A stretch of 64,000 bases of DNA, taken from NCBI RefSeq assembly GCF_900566085.1, contig NZ_UPHT01000172.1:1-64000 (forward strand), in the 5' to 3' direction. The translations under genes were made by a program, and so were the position numbers. The notes under the pieces are model-generated. The model ran no database searches. It had not been told where the DNA came from and saw only the letters and a program-made list of their open reading frames with translations. Source of the DNA: Mycobacterium attenuatum (GTDB lineage: Bacteria > Actinomycetota > Actinomycetes > Mycobacteriales > Mycobacteriaceae). Positions 1 to 10,046 of the stretch are shown here, one piece after another (positions within the stretch are counted from its first letter, which is position 1; every line of letters starts with the position of its first letter).

Positions 1-1161
1 ATTTCGGGTCGAAGTGTCTCACTCAAGGTTGACAGAGAGGGGACCCTTCCTTCCAAAGTTGTCTGCAAAACATCGGGGGCGCCTCCGAGTCGACACCCGA
101 TGTTCGTTATGTCAAGTATGACGGGCGCGCTGGCTGTACAGCCAGCGCAGATCAGCCTCGAAATCAGCCGTGGTCTGCGCGTTCGAGATCCCTTTCATAG
201 GTCGAGCAGGCGAGCACGACACGGCACTCGACTAAGCTCCGAAGCTTTCCTTCATGGGCAACGGCTGGGGGGCTGTTGCCGTCCTCCCGAAGGAGCGACG
301 CCACGGAATGGCGTCCGTCGTCTATGGCTCATCGTCGATTCGAGCTGCGCTCACGCCAGCTTCGCCGCAGCCGCTGCCCACCACCAACTCGGCCAAGACT
401 CCAAGTCCAGCGCCTTGGTCCCAGTGTTCCGCGATGAGCCCAGCTGCCGTGCGATCATCGCAAGCGACAAGTTCTCCGACCGATACAACGCCGGATCACG
501 GCCAACTCCTCCACGACAATCATTGGCCCATCGAGGCGGCTCAATTTTCGACCGGAATCACCTGCTCGCGTTTGAACCGGAACCGACACCTCGTGAAAGT
601 GGCGGGAAAATATACGCACTTTGGCTGAGGTTTTTCACGCCCTGTTCTGGTGAGCTGTGAGACGCATTTGATGCGGTTGGTTGCCCGGCTGCGGGTCCGT
701 CGGAATGTGAGGGGAACTGCGAGCATGACCGCAGCCGAGATGGTAGGCGGCGAAGGCCAGCGCTGCGTGCGTGCCGATACCGTGCGGTCATGTGAGGTAG
801 TGCACGCCAGTGCCCGCTTGCAACAACTCGCAATCATGTTGCCAAGCGCGCACGAGCGGGACGACCAAGCGTGGCTTAACAGGTCGTTTCAGGGTGCCAA
901 TTGTGCAACGCGATATGACATCGCCCAAGGGCCGTCGGCGTTCGGTCCTCAGCGCCGCAACTCGCTGCGCATGAACACCCGCAATCGGCGGCAATGCATG
1001 CGGTGCGGCTTCCCGAACCAAGCCATGGTTCGGCGACCACTTTGCGACGGATCAGGCTACTGCGGGACTGGCCAGTTGATCCCGCGGGCTGGGGTGCGCT
1101 GGCTGGTCGACCCACATCTTATGGCGGCGGATTGGATGGCTGATGAACGTGGGACTACCAG
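1..1161. other. No convincing gene (accessory left end)
   Basis: Open frames of up to 186 codons exist here, but none shows a recognisable domain, a ribosome binding site or mycobacterial third-position bias, and overlapping frames on both strands are equally open. A perfect 22-bp palindrome lies at 127-148. The stretch may be decayed coding DNA or a long regulatory spacer ahead of the ThiF-nitroreductase gene; I cannot tell which. Confidence 0.55.
127..148. repeat. Perfect 22-bp palindrome
   Basis: Two 10-base arms (GCGCTGGCTG and its exact complement) flank a central TA. No T-run follows on either strand, so a dimeric-protein binding site or an element end is more likely than a simple terminator. 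No adjacent start codon ties it to a gene. Confidence 0.6.
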
Positions 1162-3336
1162 ATGGATACCGACGGGCCGTCGGGGCGCAGCCTTGGGAAC
1201 CCATCTGTGAGTAATAACCCCGATTCAGACCTGCCCGCACGGGTTCTAGCTTCCGACCACCCCGCTGACGCCGCAGTGCTAAGCCGACTTCGCGCCGATC
1301 CCACCGTCGAATTTGTTGATCATCTGGACCGACAACTACAGGAGTTGGTGGGCTTACGACCAACGCCCGACCCGGAGCTGGCCGACGAACCGAGCCGGTG
1401 GGTGTATTACCCGTGGCGACGGGCCGTCGTGGCGGTGCTGGGCCCGCGCGCGTTTCGCACCCTGCGGTTGGATCGCAACCGCAATGGGATTACTACCGAA
1501 GAGCAGGCTCGGTTGGGTGCGCTGCGCATCGGGGTCGCTGGGTTAAGCGTGGGGCATGTGATCGCTTATACGCTTGCCGCCCAAGGCCTATGCGGGCAAC
1601 TTCGTTTGGCGGATTTCGATTCTCTGGAGCTGTCTAACCTCAACAGGGTGCCCGCCACGGTGTTCGACCTTGGAACCAATAAGGCCGAGGTAGCTGCGCG
1701 CCGCATCGCCGAACTAGATCCTTATCTGACAGTTCGCGTGTTTGACTCTGGCCTGACCTTCGATACCGTTGATGAATTCCTAGACGGCCTGGATATCGTT
1801 GTGGAGGAATGCGATTCGCTCGAAATCAAGGCTTGTCTACGTGAAGGCGCCCGCAGCCGCGGCATCCCGGTGCTGATGGCCACTAGCGACCGCGGCCTTG
1901 TTGATGTTGAGCGGTTCGATCTGGAGCCGCAGCGCCCAATTTTGCACGGATTGCTCGGCGACCTTGATGTCCGATCGCTCTCGGCGATGAGCAACCGTAA
2001 GAAGATCCCGTACATCCTGCGCTTCCTGGAAGCCAGATGCTTGTCGTCCCGCAGCGCGGCTTCATTAGTCGAGATCGATCACACACTGTCGACCTGGCCC
2101 CAGCTGGCCGGCGAAGTGACACTAGGAGCTTCGGCACTCGCCGAAGCGGTGCGTCGAATCGGTCTTGGCGAGCAGCTACACTCGGGTCGCACTCGTATCG
2201 ACATCGCCGCAGCGCTCGACCAGCTCACCGAGCCGGACCCATGCAGGCACGATGCCGTGAAGTCGACGAAGCATACACAACACCCGGTGACCGGGGTTGC
2301 TGATGTCATCGGCGCAGCCGCGATCCGCGCGCCTTCAGGCGGTAACCAACAGCCCTGGCGCATCGAAGCCCGCTCCGATGCCCTGGTGATTGACATCGCG
2401 CCGGAGCACACGGTTAGCCTTGATGTCGGTTATCGTGCCAGCGCAGTCGCGGTAGGGGCAGCGTTGTTCAACGCCAAGGTTGCAGCCGCTGCGCATGGTG
2501 TCCTCGGGCACGCGAGTATGGCTGAAAACAAAGGTGGAACGCCGCTGCGGGCTACTCTGACTTTGGAAAGCGGACAAAATCACGAGCTGGCCGCCATTTA
2601 TGAATCAATGCTCGCCCGCGAGACCAACCGCCACCACGGCGAACCGACACCGATCCCGGTCGAAACGATCGACGTGCTTGCCGAAGCGGCGGCCGCTGAA
2701 GGCGCGCGTGTGCATTTGTTGACCACACGAGGCGATATCGCTCGTGCGGCTACCATTATGGCTGCTGCTGACCGTATCCGTTTTTTGACGCCCCAGCTAC
2801 ACGCGGAGATGATGTCGGAGCTGCGCTGGCCGGGAGATCCATTTCCGGACACTGGTATTGAGGTGTGCAGCCTCGAAATGGCTAGCGATCAGCTTATTGA
2901 GTTGGATCTGCTGCGTCGTACCGACGTGATGGAGCTCTTGGCCCAATGGAACGCCGGCACTGCACTGGGCCAAGACACTCACCGTCGCATCACAGCCAGT
3001 TCGGCACTCGCCGTGGTCTTGGTCGCTGGGTGTACGTTGACCGACTATGCTCGCGGCGGATCTGCGGTTGAGGCCGTATGGATCGCCGCAAACCGTTACC
3101 TGCTTGGCGTGCAGCCGATTTCGCCAGCATTTATCTACGCCCATGACGCGAGCGAGCTGCACGCATTGTCTGCCCAGTTCGCTGACGAGTTGGGCAAGCT
3201 GCGCAGCGATTTTCACAGTTTGTTCTCCGTGTCGCCCCAAGACTCCATTGCGCTGGTGCTGCGATTAACGACCGCCGGGTCCACCTCGGTGCGGAGCCGC
3301 CGCAGTCTTGATCGCATCCGGGTGCTGTCGTTGTGA
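1162..3336 (+). CDS. moeY: ThiF/E1-like and nitroreductase fusion protein (MoeY-like)
   Basis: A 724-residue two-domain protein matching the architecture of M. tuberculosis Rv1355c (MoeY). The first half is an E1/ThiF/MoeB-type Rossmann domain. Its nucleotide loop GLSVGH lies near residue 125 and the LSNLNR segment, typical of adenylating enzymes, near 157-162. The second half, from about residue 380, is a nitroreductase-like flavin domain opening with RAPSGGNQQPWR. The family is annotated as molybdopterin biosynthesis, but the fusion suggests adenylation followed by a flavin-dependent oxidation; this is inference. I see no CxxC pairs of the ThiF/MoeB zinc site. The start is uncertain: ATG at 1162 and GTG at 1207 are both possible and neither has a strong ribosome binding site. 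It lies 16 bases upstream of the GGDEF-EAL gene, the same order as Rv1355c-Rv1354c. Confidence 0.85.
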   Translation: MDTDGPSGRSLGNPSVSNNPDSDLPARVLASDHPADAAVLSRLRADPTVEFVDHLDRQLQELVGLRPTPDPELADEPSRWVYYPWRRAVVAVLGPRAFRTLRLDRNRNGITTEEQARLGALRIGVAGLSVGHVIAYTLAAQGLCGQLRLADFDSLELSNLNRVPATVFDLGTNKAEVAARRIAELDPYLTVRVFDSGLTFDTVDEFLDGLDIVVEECDSLEIKACLREGARSRGIPVLMATSDRGLVDVERFDLEPQRPILHGLLGDLDVRSLSAMSNRKKIPYILRFLEARCLSSRSAASLVEIDHTLSTWPQLAGEVTLGASALAEAVRRIGLGEQLHSGRTRIDIAAALDQLTEPDPCRHDAVKSTKHTQHPVTGVADVIGAAAIRAPSGGNQQPWRIEARSDALVIDIAPEHTVSLDVGYRASAVAVGAALFNAKVAAAAHGVLGHASMAENKGGTPLRATLTLESGQNHELAAIYESMLARETNRHHGEPTPIPVETIDVLAEAAAAEGARVHLLTTRGDIARAATIMAAADRIRFLTPQLHAEMMSELRWPGDPFPDTGIEVCSLEMASDQLIELDLLRRTDVMELLAQWNAGTALGQDTHRRITASSALAVVLVAGCTLTDYARGGSAVEAVWIAANRYLLGVQPISPAFIYAHDASELHALSAQFADELGKLRSDFHSLFSVSPQDSIALVLRLTTAGSTSVRSRRSLDRIRVLSL

Positions 3337-3352
3337 GCAGCTGGATTAGTTC

Positions 3353-5266
3353 ATGACCCGTTGCCTAGACGAGCTTGTCACTGCGGTGGCCTCGGAGCTC
3401 ATGGTGGCCACGGTGGCCACCGCGGATTTGATCAGTAAACGCGTGCTAGCCGACTTGGTAAGTCACTTCGGCGTCGATGCAGGCTTTCTTCGTCACAACG
3501 ATCACAACATCCGTGCGACGAGGCTGGTCGCGGAGTGGCCGCAACGCGATCATGTGCCCGACCCCGATCCGATCGGCGTCGTGTATTTCGATGACGCAGA
3601 TCCGATTTTCGCCCTGTGCGAGCACGCCAAAGACCCACTCGTGTTTCATCCCGAACCAACCAATGCGGAATACCAACGTCGCATCCAGCAAGGCACTGCC
3701 GTACCGACTGTTTCCGTAGCGTGCGTACCGTTGCTGTCCGGAGCGGTCACTACCGGCGTCCTCGGCTTCGTCAAGTACGGTGACCGGCAATGGGACGCAG
3801 ACGAGTTGCACGCCCTGCAGGCGATCGCAACTCTTTTCGCCCAGTTGCAGGCCCGTATCGTTGCCGAAGAACAATTGCGATACTTGGCGGACCATGATGA
3901 TCTGACCGGGTTGCTGAACCGACGAGCTCTAACAGCTCATCTCAATCATCGGCTGGCAAGCGGTCAGCCCGGCCCGGTGTCGTTGCTCTTCCTCGATCTC
4001 GATCGGCTCAAACTGGTTAACGACTATCTCGGTCACGCCGCTGGTGATCAACTGATCAAGATCCTTGCCCACCGGCTGCGCGAGGCAACCCAAGACTCAG
4101 CGTGCGTGGGCCGTTTTGGCGGAGATGAGTTCGTAGTGGTGCCTGCCGAGCCGATGTCGATCGATGCTGCCGCGTTGTTTGCACATCGCCTGCAGACACA
4201 GCTAAAAAAGCAAGTGGTGATTAATGGAGAGGCACTCACGCGCACTGTGAGCATCGGTGTTGCCAGCGGTCTCCCGGGACACGACACCGCGTCAGAGCTG
4301 CTGCGGAGGGCCGATCAGTCGGCGCTGTCCGCGAAAAGCGTTGGCGGCGGTAAGGTTGTCGTTCTCAACCACGAGGTGAGAAAACAACATGCACTGCAAA
4401 CGGACGTTGAATTGCACCTGGCAGGGATGGTCGATACTGACCTGGTACTGCATTACCTTCCCGAGATAGACATGCGCAACGGCAAGATTCTAGGCGCTGA
4501 GGCGCTTGTCCGCTGGCAACACCCGACACGGGGCTTGCTGTTACCTGACTCATTCATCAGGGTAGCCGAATCCATCAATCTTGCGGGCAAGCTGGGCCGA
4601 ATGGTGATGCGCTTGGCCTGCGCAGAATTCCGTCGATGGCGGTCGGCCGGTGTGGGCGTTGATGCGTTATTGCGCATCAACGTCTCGCCAGTGCAACTGG
4701 TAGCCGGAGGATTCGTTGACACGGTGGCCCGTACGCTGGATCAGTTCAACCTCGACGCCAATCTGATCTGCCTGGAAATCACTGAAAGTGCAGTGGTCCA
4801 AGACCTCGAAGCTACTCGCAAGACACTTTGCGAGCTAAAGGAGATCGGAGTCCACCTCGCCATCGACGACTTCGGCACTGGCTACAGCGTACTCACCCAT
4901 CTGAAATCCCTGCCGGTTGACACCATCAAAATTGACAAGGGGTTCGTAGCCGAACTCGGTAGTAACAGAAGCGATCTGGTGATCGTGAGAGCAATCATGG
5001 CACTAGCAAAGGAATTTGGACTCGAAGTGGTCGCTGAAGGCGTTGAGACCGCCTCTGCGGGGGAGATACTGCTGGACTTGGGCTGTTATCGCGCACAGGG
5101 ATTTCTGTTCTCGCGCCCTCTCGACGGCGCGGCGATGGAATCGATGCTGGGCAAAGGCATCAATCCCCCACCGGGTTTACCGGGTGCCATCCGCGCGACC
5201 GAGGCTGATGGCGTCGCGGCAAGACCGATACCTTGGATGCCAAGTCGGCCGCCCGCGCTCGCCTGA
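3353..5266 (+). CDS. GAF-GGDEF-EAL cyclic di-GMP enzyme
   Basis: A 637-residue cyclic di-GMP turnover protein with the domain order of Rv1354c. An N-terminal GAF-like sensor (about residues 25-175) is followed by a diguanylate cyclase domain with an intact GGDEF at 256-260. The phosphodiesterase domain has the EAL signature at 383-385 and DDFGTGY near 505-511. Both active-site signatures are kept, so synthesis and hydrolysis are both possible. The RxxD inhibitory site normally five residues before GGDEF is absent (QDSA is there instead), so product inhibition is probably lost. There is no transmembrane segment, so it should be cytosolic. It is probably cotranscribed with the upstream ThiF-nitroreductase gene and converges on the LuxR-type regulator. 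Confidence 0.92.
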   Translation: MTRCLDELVTAVASELMVATVATADLISKRVLADLVSHFGVDAGFLRHNDHNIRATRLVAEWPQRDHVPDPDPIGVVYFDDADPIFALCEHAKDPLVFHPEPTNAEYQRRIQQGTAVPTVSVACVPLLSGAVTTGVLGFVKYGDRQWDADELHALQAIATLFAQLQARIVAEEQLRYLADHDDLTGLLNRRALTAHLNHRLASGQPGPVSLLFLDLDRLKLVNDYLGHAAGDQLIKILAHRLREATQDSACVGRFGGDEFVVVPAEPMSIDAAALFAHRLQTQLKKQVVINGEALTRTVSIGVASGLPGHDTASELLRRADQSALSAKSVGGGKVVVLNHEVRKQHALQTDVELHLAGMVDTDLVLHYLPEIDMRNGKILGAEALVRWQHPTRGLLLPDSFIRVAESINLAGKLGRMVMRLACAEFRRWRSAGVGVDALLRINVSPVQLVAGGFVDTVARTLDQFNLDANLICLEITESAVVQDLEATRKTLCELKEIGVHLAIDDFGTGYSVLTHLKSLPVDTIKIDKGFVAELGSNRSDLVIVRAIMALAKEFGLEVVAEGVETASAGEILLDLGCYRAQGFLFSRPLDGAAMESMLGKGINPPPGLPGAIRATEADGVAARPIPWMPSRPPALA

Positions 5267-5312
5267 ACGAACCTGCTGCCCGCAGCGGATTGACAAACAT
5301 CGGGCGTCATGA

Positions 5313-8018
5313 TCAGCGGTGGCGCGCGGCTTCCTGGGTGAGTTGTACACGTGATGTGATGTTGAGCTTGCCGTAAATCTTGGTCAGATGTGTTTGCACA
5401 GTGCGCGGCGAAAGGAAGAGCTTTTTCCCGATTTCCTTGTTAGTCATTCCTTTCGTAACCAAATTAACGACATTGTGCTCGGCTGGGGTCAAAGATGCCC
5501 ATCCGGTCGCAGGACGTGTACGTTTGCCCCGACCCCGCTGAGCGTAAGCGATCGCTTCGTCGATCGACATTGCGCTACCCTCCACCCAGGCGGAATCGAA
5601 GTCTTCGCTACCCATTGCGTCACGCAGTTTCGCCACCGAGGCTTCATGGTCGCCATCCCAGACCTTGAAGCGTACTTCGCCGGTACGGTCTCGTTGGGCT
5701 GCTGAGGCGCCAAGAAGTCGCGCCGCTTCGTGGTGACTACCCGCCTCCGCGGCTAAGTAGGCCAACAGCTCCAGCAGGTCAGCCATCCCCAGATATACCT
5801 GCAAATTGACACCACAAGTCACAGCGGCGTGGATGTCCTCCCGTGCCTGACCGAGTCGATCCTGCATGATCGCGATGCGAGCGCGTGTTTGCAGAGCCGC
5901 CATGAGATGCCATCCGCTGGTGGAACTTGCGGCCTGGTCCGCCAGTTGTTGCGCAGTAGCCACATCACCTTGTACCAAGGCCAACTGCGCCGCGATTACA
6001 TGGTGTATCGGCAACTGTCGTTCAGGTACGAGATTTGGCAAGCTGAGCTTGTAGACCTCGACGGCGTCGATATTGCCTGCGGCCAAGGCCGCGTAAACCA
6101 CTGCTGAATAAGCACAATCCTCAAAGACTTCGCCTAACTCACTTACGGATTTCACACAAGCATCGGCCGTGGCCAGGGCCGCTGGGCCGTCCTTGTGAGC
6201 CGACAACCACGCCTGCAGGTATAGGCCTAGTGATTGGGTAACAATGTCAGTGGCGTCCTCGGCTTCGACAGTAACCTCACAGCATCGCGCAAGTGCTTCG
6301 GCCAGATGACCTTCCCACGCATACGCCGCGCACTCCCACAAACGACATTGCCGCGCAACGAATCGATCCCCGATAGCGTTGGAAAGTTCGAAGGCTTGAT
6401 GGCTCGCTCCTCGCAATTCTGTCGGATCGCCTGCCATGCAAGCGTAGGCCAACCGCCAGTAGCGAATTCGGTTCAGCGACCACCTGTCGTTGAGTGCCCT
6501 CGCGACCTCCAAGGCTTCGCCGAAGTATTCTTGAGCCGTGCTCGGGTCGTAACCACTGCACCAGCCGCAGGCGACCAGCGCCCGAGTCAATACAGCCGGA
6601 TCACCGACTTCACGCGCTAGCGCCAGCGCTTGTTGTGCCTGCGAGAGGACGGTTGGCACGCTAACTGCACTCGATGCCAACAACGTGCTGAGCAAGACTC
6701 TGTCCGCAAGCGCCCGCGCCCAGACTCCGGGTGCTATTTCGGACTGAATGTCGTATTCGGCTCTTAGAATCGAATCCAGCCAGGCCAGACCTTCGTGCTG
6801 GCGGCCCCGGCCGAGCCATACCGGCTGCAGTAAGGATGCGAGAGTTAATGCAGCTGAAATTCGCCCTTTGTCTCGGTTCCACATGAAGGCCGCACGAAAA
6901 TTTTCCATCTCGGACTCCGCCACCTCGACAAACAACGGACCCCCGTTGCCCGCTGACATGTCCAGGCTTGCAGCCAACTGCGTGTAATAATCCGCGTGCC
7001 GTTTCCGTAATCCGATCTCACCGGATTCAACGAGCTTTTCTCTGGCGTATTCACGAACTGATTCCAATAGATAATATCGCGCCTGGCGTTGAAGCTTCTC
7101 GACCGCCACCAAAGACTTATCGACGAGCATCGTGAGCTGATCAAGCACCACAAAAGGCTCGCAGCCATCTCCGGCAACGGCCACCACCGCGGCCAAGTCG
7201 AAAGTGCCTGGAAACACTGCGAGCCGTCGAAACATAATTTGCTCGCTCGCAGACAATAGATTATGTGACCAATCCATCGAACCGCGCAAAGTCTGCTGGC
7301 GCGGCATCGCGGTTAGGCCGCCGGTTAACAGCCGGAAGCGATCGTCTAGACTATCGGCAATCTGCGTCACCGACAAAGACCGTACTCGTGCTGCCGCCAA
7401 TTCGATCGCCAACGGAATGCCATCGAGACGGTGACAAATTTCGGAGATTGTGCGGAGATTCTGATCAGTAACTTCGAAAGTCGGTTGAACCAAGCGCGCC
7501 CGCTCGACAAACAGTTCAATCGCCTCGTCGGCAACCGGCAGGGACGGCAAATACCAGACAATCTCACCTGCCACCCCGAGCGATTCGCGACTAGTCGCCA
7601 GAACTGTCAAGCCCGGGCACACAGTTAGCAGCGAAACCACTAATGCTCGGCATGCGCTCACAAGATGCTCACAATTGTCCAACACCATAAGCATCCTGCG
7701 CTCGCCAATGAACCGACTAAGGGTGTTCACCATCGTGCGATTCGGGTGGTCCATCAAACCGAGTGCGTGGGCCGCGATTGTTGGTACAACTGTCGGATCG
7801 GTGACTGAGGCCAGATCCACAATCCAGGTACCGTCGGGATATTCGAGCATGCTCGAAATCTCGATAGCCAGCCGGGTCTTTCCGACCCCACCGGGACCGT
7901 TCACCGTAACGAGTCGGCACGTAGCCAAAAGCTCGCGAAGCTCGTGGATTTGCTGACTTCGACCAATAAAACTGGTGATGTAGAAACTTTTGGACTCCAA
8001 ATTCAACTTCTTCTCCAA
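5313..8018 (-). CDS. LAL-type LuxR family ATPase regulator
   Basis: A 901-residue regulator of the large ATP-binding LuxR type. The N-terminal STAND/NB-ARC ATPase has Walker A GPGGVGKT at residues 41-48 and a Walker B-like MLVLDNCEH segment. A long helical TPR-like middle and a C-terminal LuxR HTH (LTPAEHNVVNLVTKGMTNKE onward) complete it. Mycobacterial relatives (Rv0386, Rv1358, Rv2488c) carry an N-terminal class III cyclase domain before the ATPase; this one begins directly at the ATPase. A lone cyclase-like domain lies 4 kb away at 11943-12494. Base composition is visibly AT-richer than in the core genes, suggesting transfer. Ligand and targets are unknown; neighbours suggest control of this accessory block. 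Confidence 0.88.
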   Translation of the reverse strand: MEKKLNLESKSFYITSFIGRSQQIHELRELLATCRLVTVNGPGGVGKTRLAIEISSMLEYPDGTWIVDLASVTDPTVVPTIAAHALGLMDHPNRTMVNTLSRFIGERRMLMVLDNCEHLVSACRALVVSLLTVCPGLTVLATSRESLGVAGEIVWYLPSLPVADEAIELFVERARLVQPTFEVTDQNLRTISEICHRLDGIPLAIELAAARVRSLSVTQIADSLDDRFRLLTGGLTAMPRQQTLRGSMDWSHNLLSASEQIMFRRLAVFPGTFDLAAVVAVAGDGCEPFVVLDQLTMLVDKSLVAVEKLQRQARYYLLESVREYAREKLVESGEIGLRKRHADYYTQLAASLDMSAGNGGPLFVEVAESEMENFRAAFMWNRDKGRISAALTLASLLQPVWLGRGRQHEGLAWLDSILRAEYDIQSEIAPGVWARALADRVLLSTLLASSAVSVPTVLSQAQQALALAREVGDPAVLTRALVACGWCSGYDPSTAQEYFGEALEVARALNDRWSLNRIRYWRLAYACMAGDPTELRGASHQAFELSNAIGDRFVARQCRLWECAAYAWEGHLAEALARCCEVTVEAEDATDIVTQSLGLYLQAWLSAHKDGPAALATADACVKSVSELGEVFEDCAYSAVVYAALAAGNIDAVEVYKLSLPNLVPERQLPIHHVIAAQLALVQGDVATAQQLADQAASSTSGWHLMAALQTRARIAIMQDRLGQAREDIHAAVTCGVNLQVYLGMADLLELLAYLAAEAGSHHEAARLLGASAAQRDRTGEVRFKVWDGDHEASVAKLRDAMGSEDFDSAWVEGSAMSIDEAIAYAQRGRGKRTRPATGWASLTPAEHNVVNLVTKGMTNKEIGKKLFLSPRTVQTHLTKIYGKLNITSRVQLTQEAARHR

Positions 8019-8657
8019 GTTTCTCTAACGTTGAAGACGCTGGGATTGAAGATGATCGACGAACACGTCTGGTTGGATTTCACCATAATTGCCTTGCCAC
8101 AAGGTGGCGACTAATTGTAATTTAGCCAAGCACAAACCTGAACGTGCTGTCTGCTGCGCTCGTAATTACCGGACGCAGGGCCGATGGCAAATTGTGGCTC
8201 ACCGCAATGAGCCTTCTCAACCGCCTTTCACCCAAGTCGGTCAACATTGTAACTCCGAACCGGTGGGTCCACCCCCAGGCCTCGCCGAAGGCGCGGACGC
8301 GTTCGTTGCCCGGAAGCGATCGATGACGTATCCGAGCCCGACCGGACCATTCACTGCGCATCATCCACCTGCTGCAGCGACGCAAAGGGAACGCCGGTAC
8401 CACACATTGATCGCCGAACAGATCTGTGCCGACGGGATATCGGCGCAGTGCGGCCGCCTGGAATCCCCACGTCGATGCACCCTGTCGACCCGAGATGCGT
8501 CTCCGCGCATGGCGTCAATGGTTCCGATTCTGGCCGTGGCCGCAGATATCTGAGCGCCCCGCCCTACGAGCGGGCTGGTCTGAGGCAAGCGAAAACGCCC
8601 ATCTCGTACGCGGTTTAGCGGATGTTCCTGGCATCAGAGCGCAACATACTTCCAGGC
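8019..8657. other. Intergenic stretch between divergent genes, no convincing gene
   Basis: About 0.6 kb separates the divergent LuxR-type regulator and the enoyl-CoA hydratase-like gene. Short frames occur on both strands but lack domains, ribosome binding sites or codon bias. It presumably holds both promoters; I see no clear operator. Confidence 0.5.
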
Positions 8658-9512
8658 ATGCATCCGATCGATACGACCAACCTCTCGCACCTGGACACCC
8701 TTCCGACGCTCGCCCCAGTGGTACTGGAATACCCACGTCCCGACGTAGCGCTAATAGTCCTCAATCGGCCAGACCGAATGAATGCCTTGGGATTCGAGCT
8801 CGTCGTCGCCCTGAAACAAACACTAGAAAAGATCAATGTCGATAATTCCGTGCGAGTTGTGGTACTCACTGGTGCTGGCAGAGGTTTTTGCACGGGTGCC
8901 GACGAAGAGCTTGCCGGCAAAGTGCCGCATGAACTGCCGCGGCTGGACGATGCATTACGAGCACAGAAGATACTCGACGAGGTGACCTGGCAGTTGCGAC
9001 GGATGCACCAGCCGGTGATCGCTGCCGTCAACGGCGCGACTCACTGCGGCGGAATGTATTTGGCGCTAGCTGCCGACATCCGAGTCGTAGCGGACAACGC
9101 CTACTTTCGCGCCGCAGACATTAGAAACGGACTGACAGGCAGCGAACTCGGATTAAGTTACTTGCTCCCTAGGGCAATCGGGTCTTCGCGAGCGTTCGAA
9201 CTGATGTTGACAGGCAGAGACGTCGATGCCTCGGAGGCGGAGCGAATCGGGCTGGCATCTTGCCGGGTGGCCGATAAAGACCTGTTGGATTATTGCTTCT
9301 CGATGGCCGGCCAAATTGCAGGACTTTCGAGGATTGGCACCGAATTCACCAAGCGCACACTGTGGAGCAGCCTCGACGCTGCCAATGTGGACGGACGCAT
9401 GGGGGCCGAAGGCCTCGGGCAGCTCTACGTTCGTTCGCTTACAAGCAATTGCGAGGAAGCAGTCGGCGCGCGCGCCGAGAACCGTCTGCCCGTACTTGCT
9501 GACTGCCGATAA
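8658..9512 (+). CDS. Enoyl-CoA hydratase/isomerase family protein
   Basis: A crotonase-fold protein of about 284 residues. The oxyanion-hole segments are TGAGRGFCTGAD and NGATHCGGM, followed by the family SELGLSYLLPR turn. The two catalytic glutamates of rat mitochondrial hydratase are not kept: the first position is Tyr (GGMYLAL) and the second appears as Asp (RAADIRNG). The substrate is probably an acyl-CoA thioester, but the reaction may be isomerisation, hydrolysis or another crotonase chemistry. An upstream ATG at 8622 is also in frame; I chose 8658 because the domain begins soon after it. It stands alone between two gene-poor stretches, so context gives no pathway. Confidence 0.8.
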   Translation: MHPIDTTNLSHLDTLPTLAPVVLEYPRPDVALIVLNRPDRMNALGFELVVALKQTLEKINVDNSVRVVVLTGAGRGFCTGADEELAGKVPHELPRLDDALRAQKILDEVTWQLRRMHQPVIAAVNGATHCGGMYLALAADIRVVADNAYFRAADIRNGLTGSELGLSYLLPRAIGSSRAFELMLTGRDVDASEAERIGLASCRVADKDLLDYCFSMAGQIAGLSRIGTEFTKRTLWSSLDAANVDGRMGAEGLGQLYVRSLTSNCEEAVGARAENRLPVLADCR

Positions 9513-10046
9513 GCTCGTCGGCGGCACGATTTCACACGCGCACATATCAATCGGAATATGTTGTCGCGCAACAACTCTGAGTTGGCATTTTTCGTTATCC
9601 CACCCCCGCCTCAGCCCCCTCGGCAATGCTGGCCTCTGTGTGCGACGGTGTTCGCCGTGCCCGCCTTATGGGATCTGATCGGCGCGCCGGTGCGTTGCGG
9701 GTCGGCAGCGGAGGCCACAGACGTCCCGCAGGGCTGCTTGGGCTTCTCGTTAGCGGCTGTCGACCGCGTCTTCCAAGACCAAACTAGGCGGCGGCACCCC
9801 TCAATCTGCGACGTATCGATTTGTGCGTGATCGCAGTGTATGTACGCACTTTTGCTGATGTTGTCCCGCTGGTCATCGCTGCACGCTGTAGGGCGTGTGC
9901 CCGGCTGAGCCGATCTTCGCCAAGCAGCAACAGACCTCTGTCCCCGCGAAGATCCCCGCGAAGATCCCCACGAAGATCCCCCCGAAGATCCCCACGAAGC
10001 TCTCCGCGACCGCGAACTCATCCTGCGAGTTGATTAGGAGAACACG
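9513..10046. other. Gene-poor stretch with a 12-bp tandem repeat
   Basis: No supported gene. Small frames exist in several phases. Five tandem 12-base units sit near the right end, and the ribosome binding site of the next gene (AGGAG at 10036-10040) closes the stretch. Confidence 0.5.
9942..10001. repeat. Five tandem 12-bp units
   Basis: Units at 9942, 9954, 9966, 9978 and 9990 follow CCCCNCGAAGAT with one or two changes each. In frame they read Arg-Ser-Pro-Arg on one strand and Gly-Ile-Phe-Ala/Val on the other, but no real protein is apparent. They end 46 bases before the methyltransferase start codon. Confidence 0.85.

Noticed and set aside
100-660. Open frame of 186 codons near the left end
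   Set aside because: No domain, ribosome binding site or codon bias, and overlapping frames on both strands are equally open.
9821-10033. 70-codon frame rich in Arg-Ser-Pro
   Set aside because: Its composition comes entirely from the 12-bp tandem repeat; no supporting signals.
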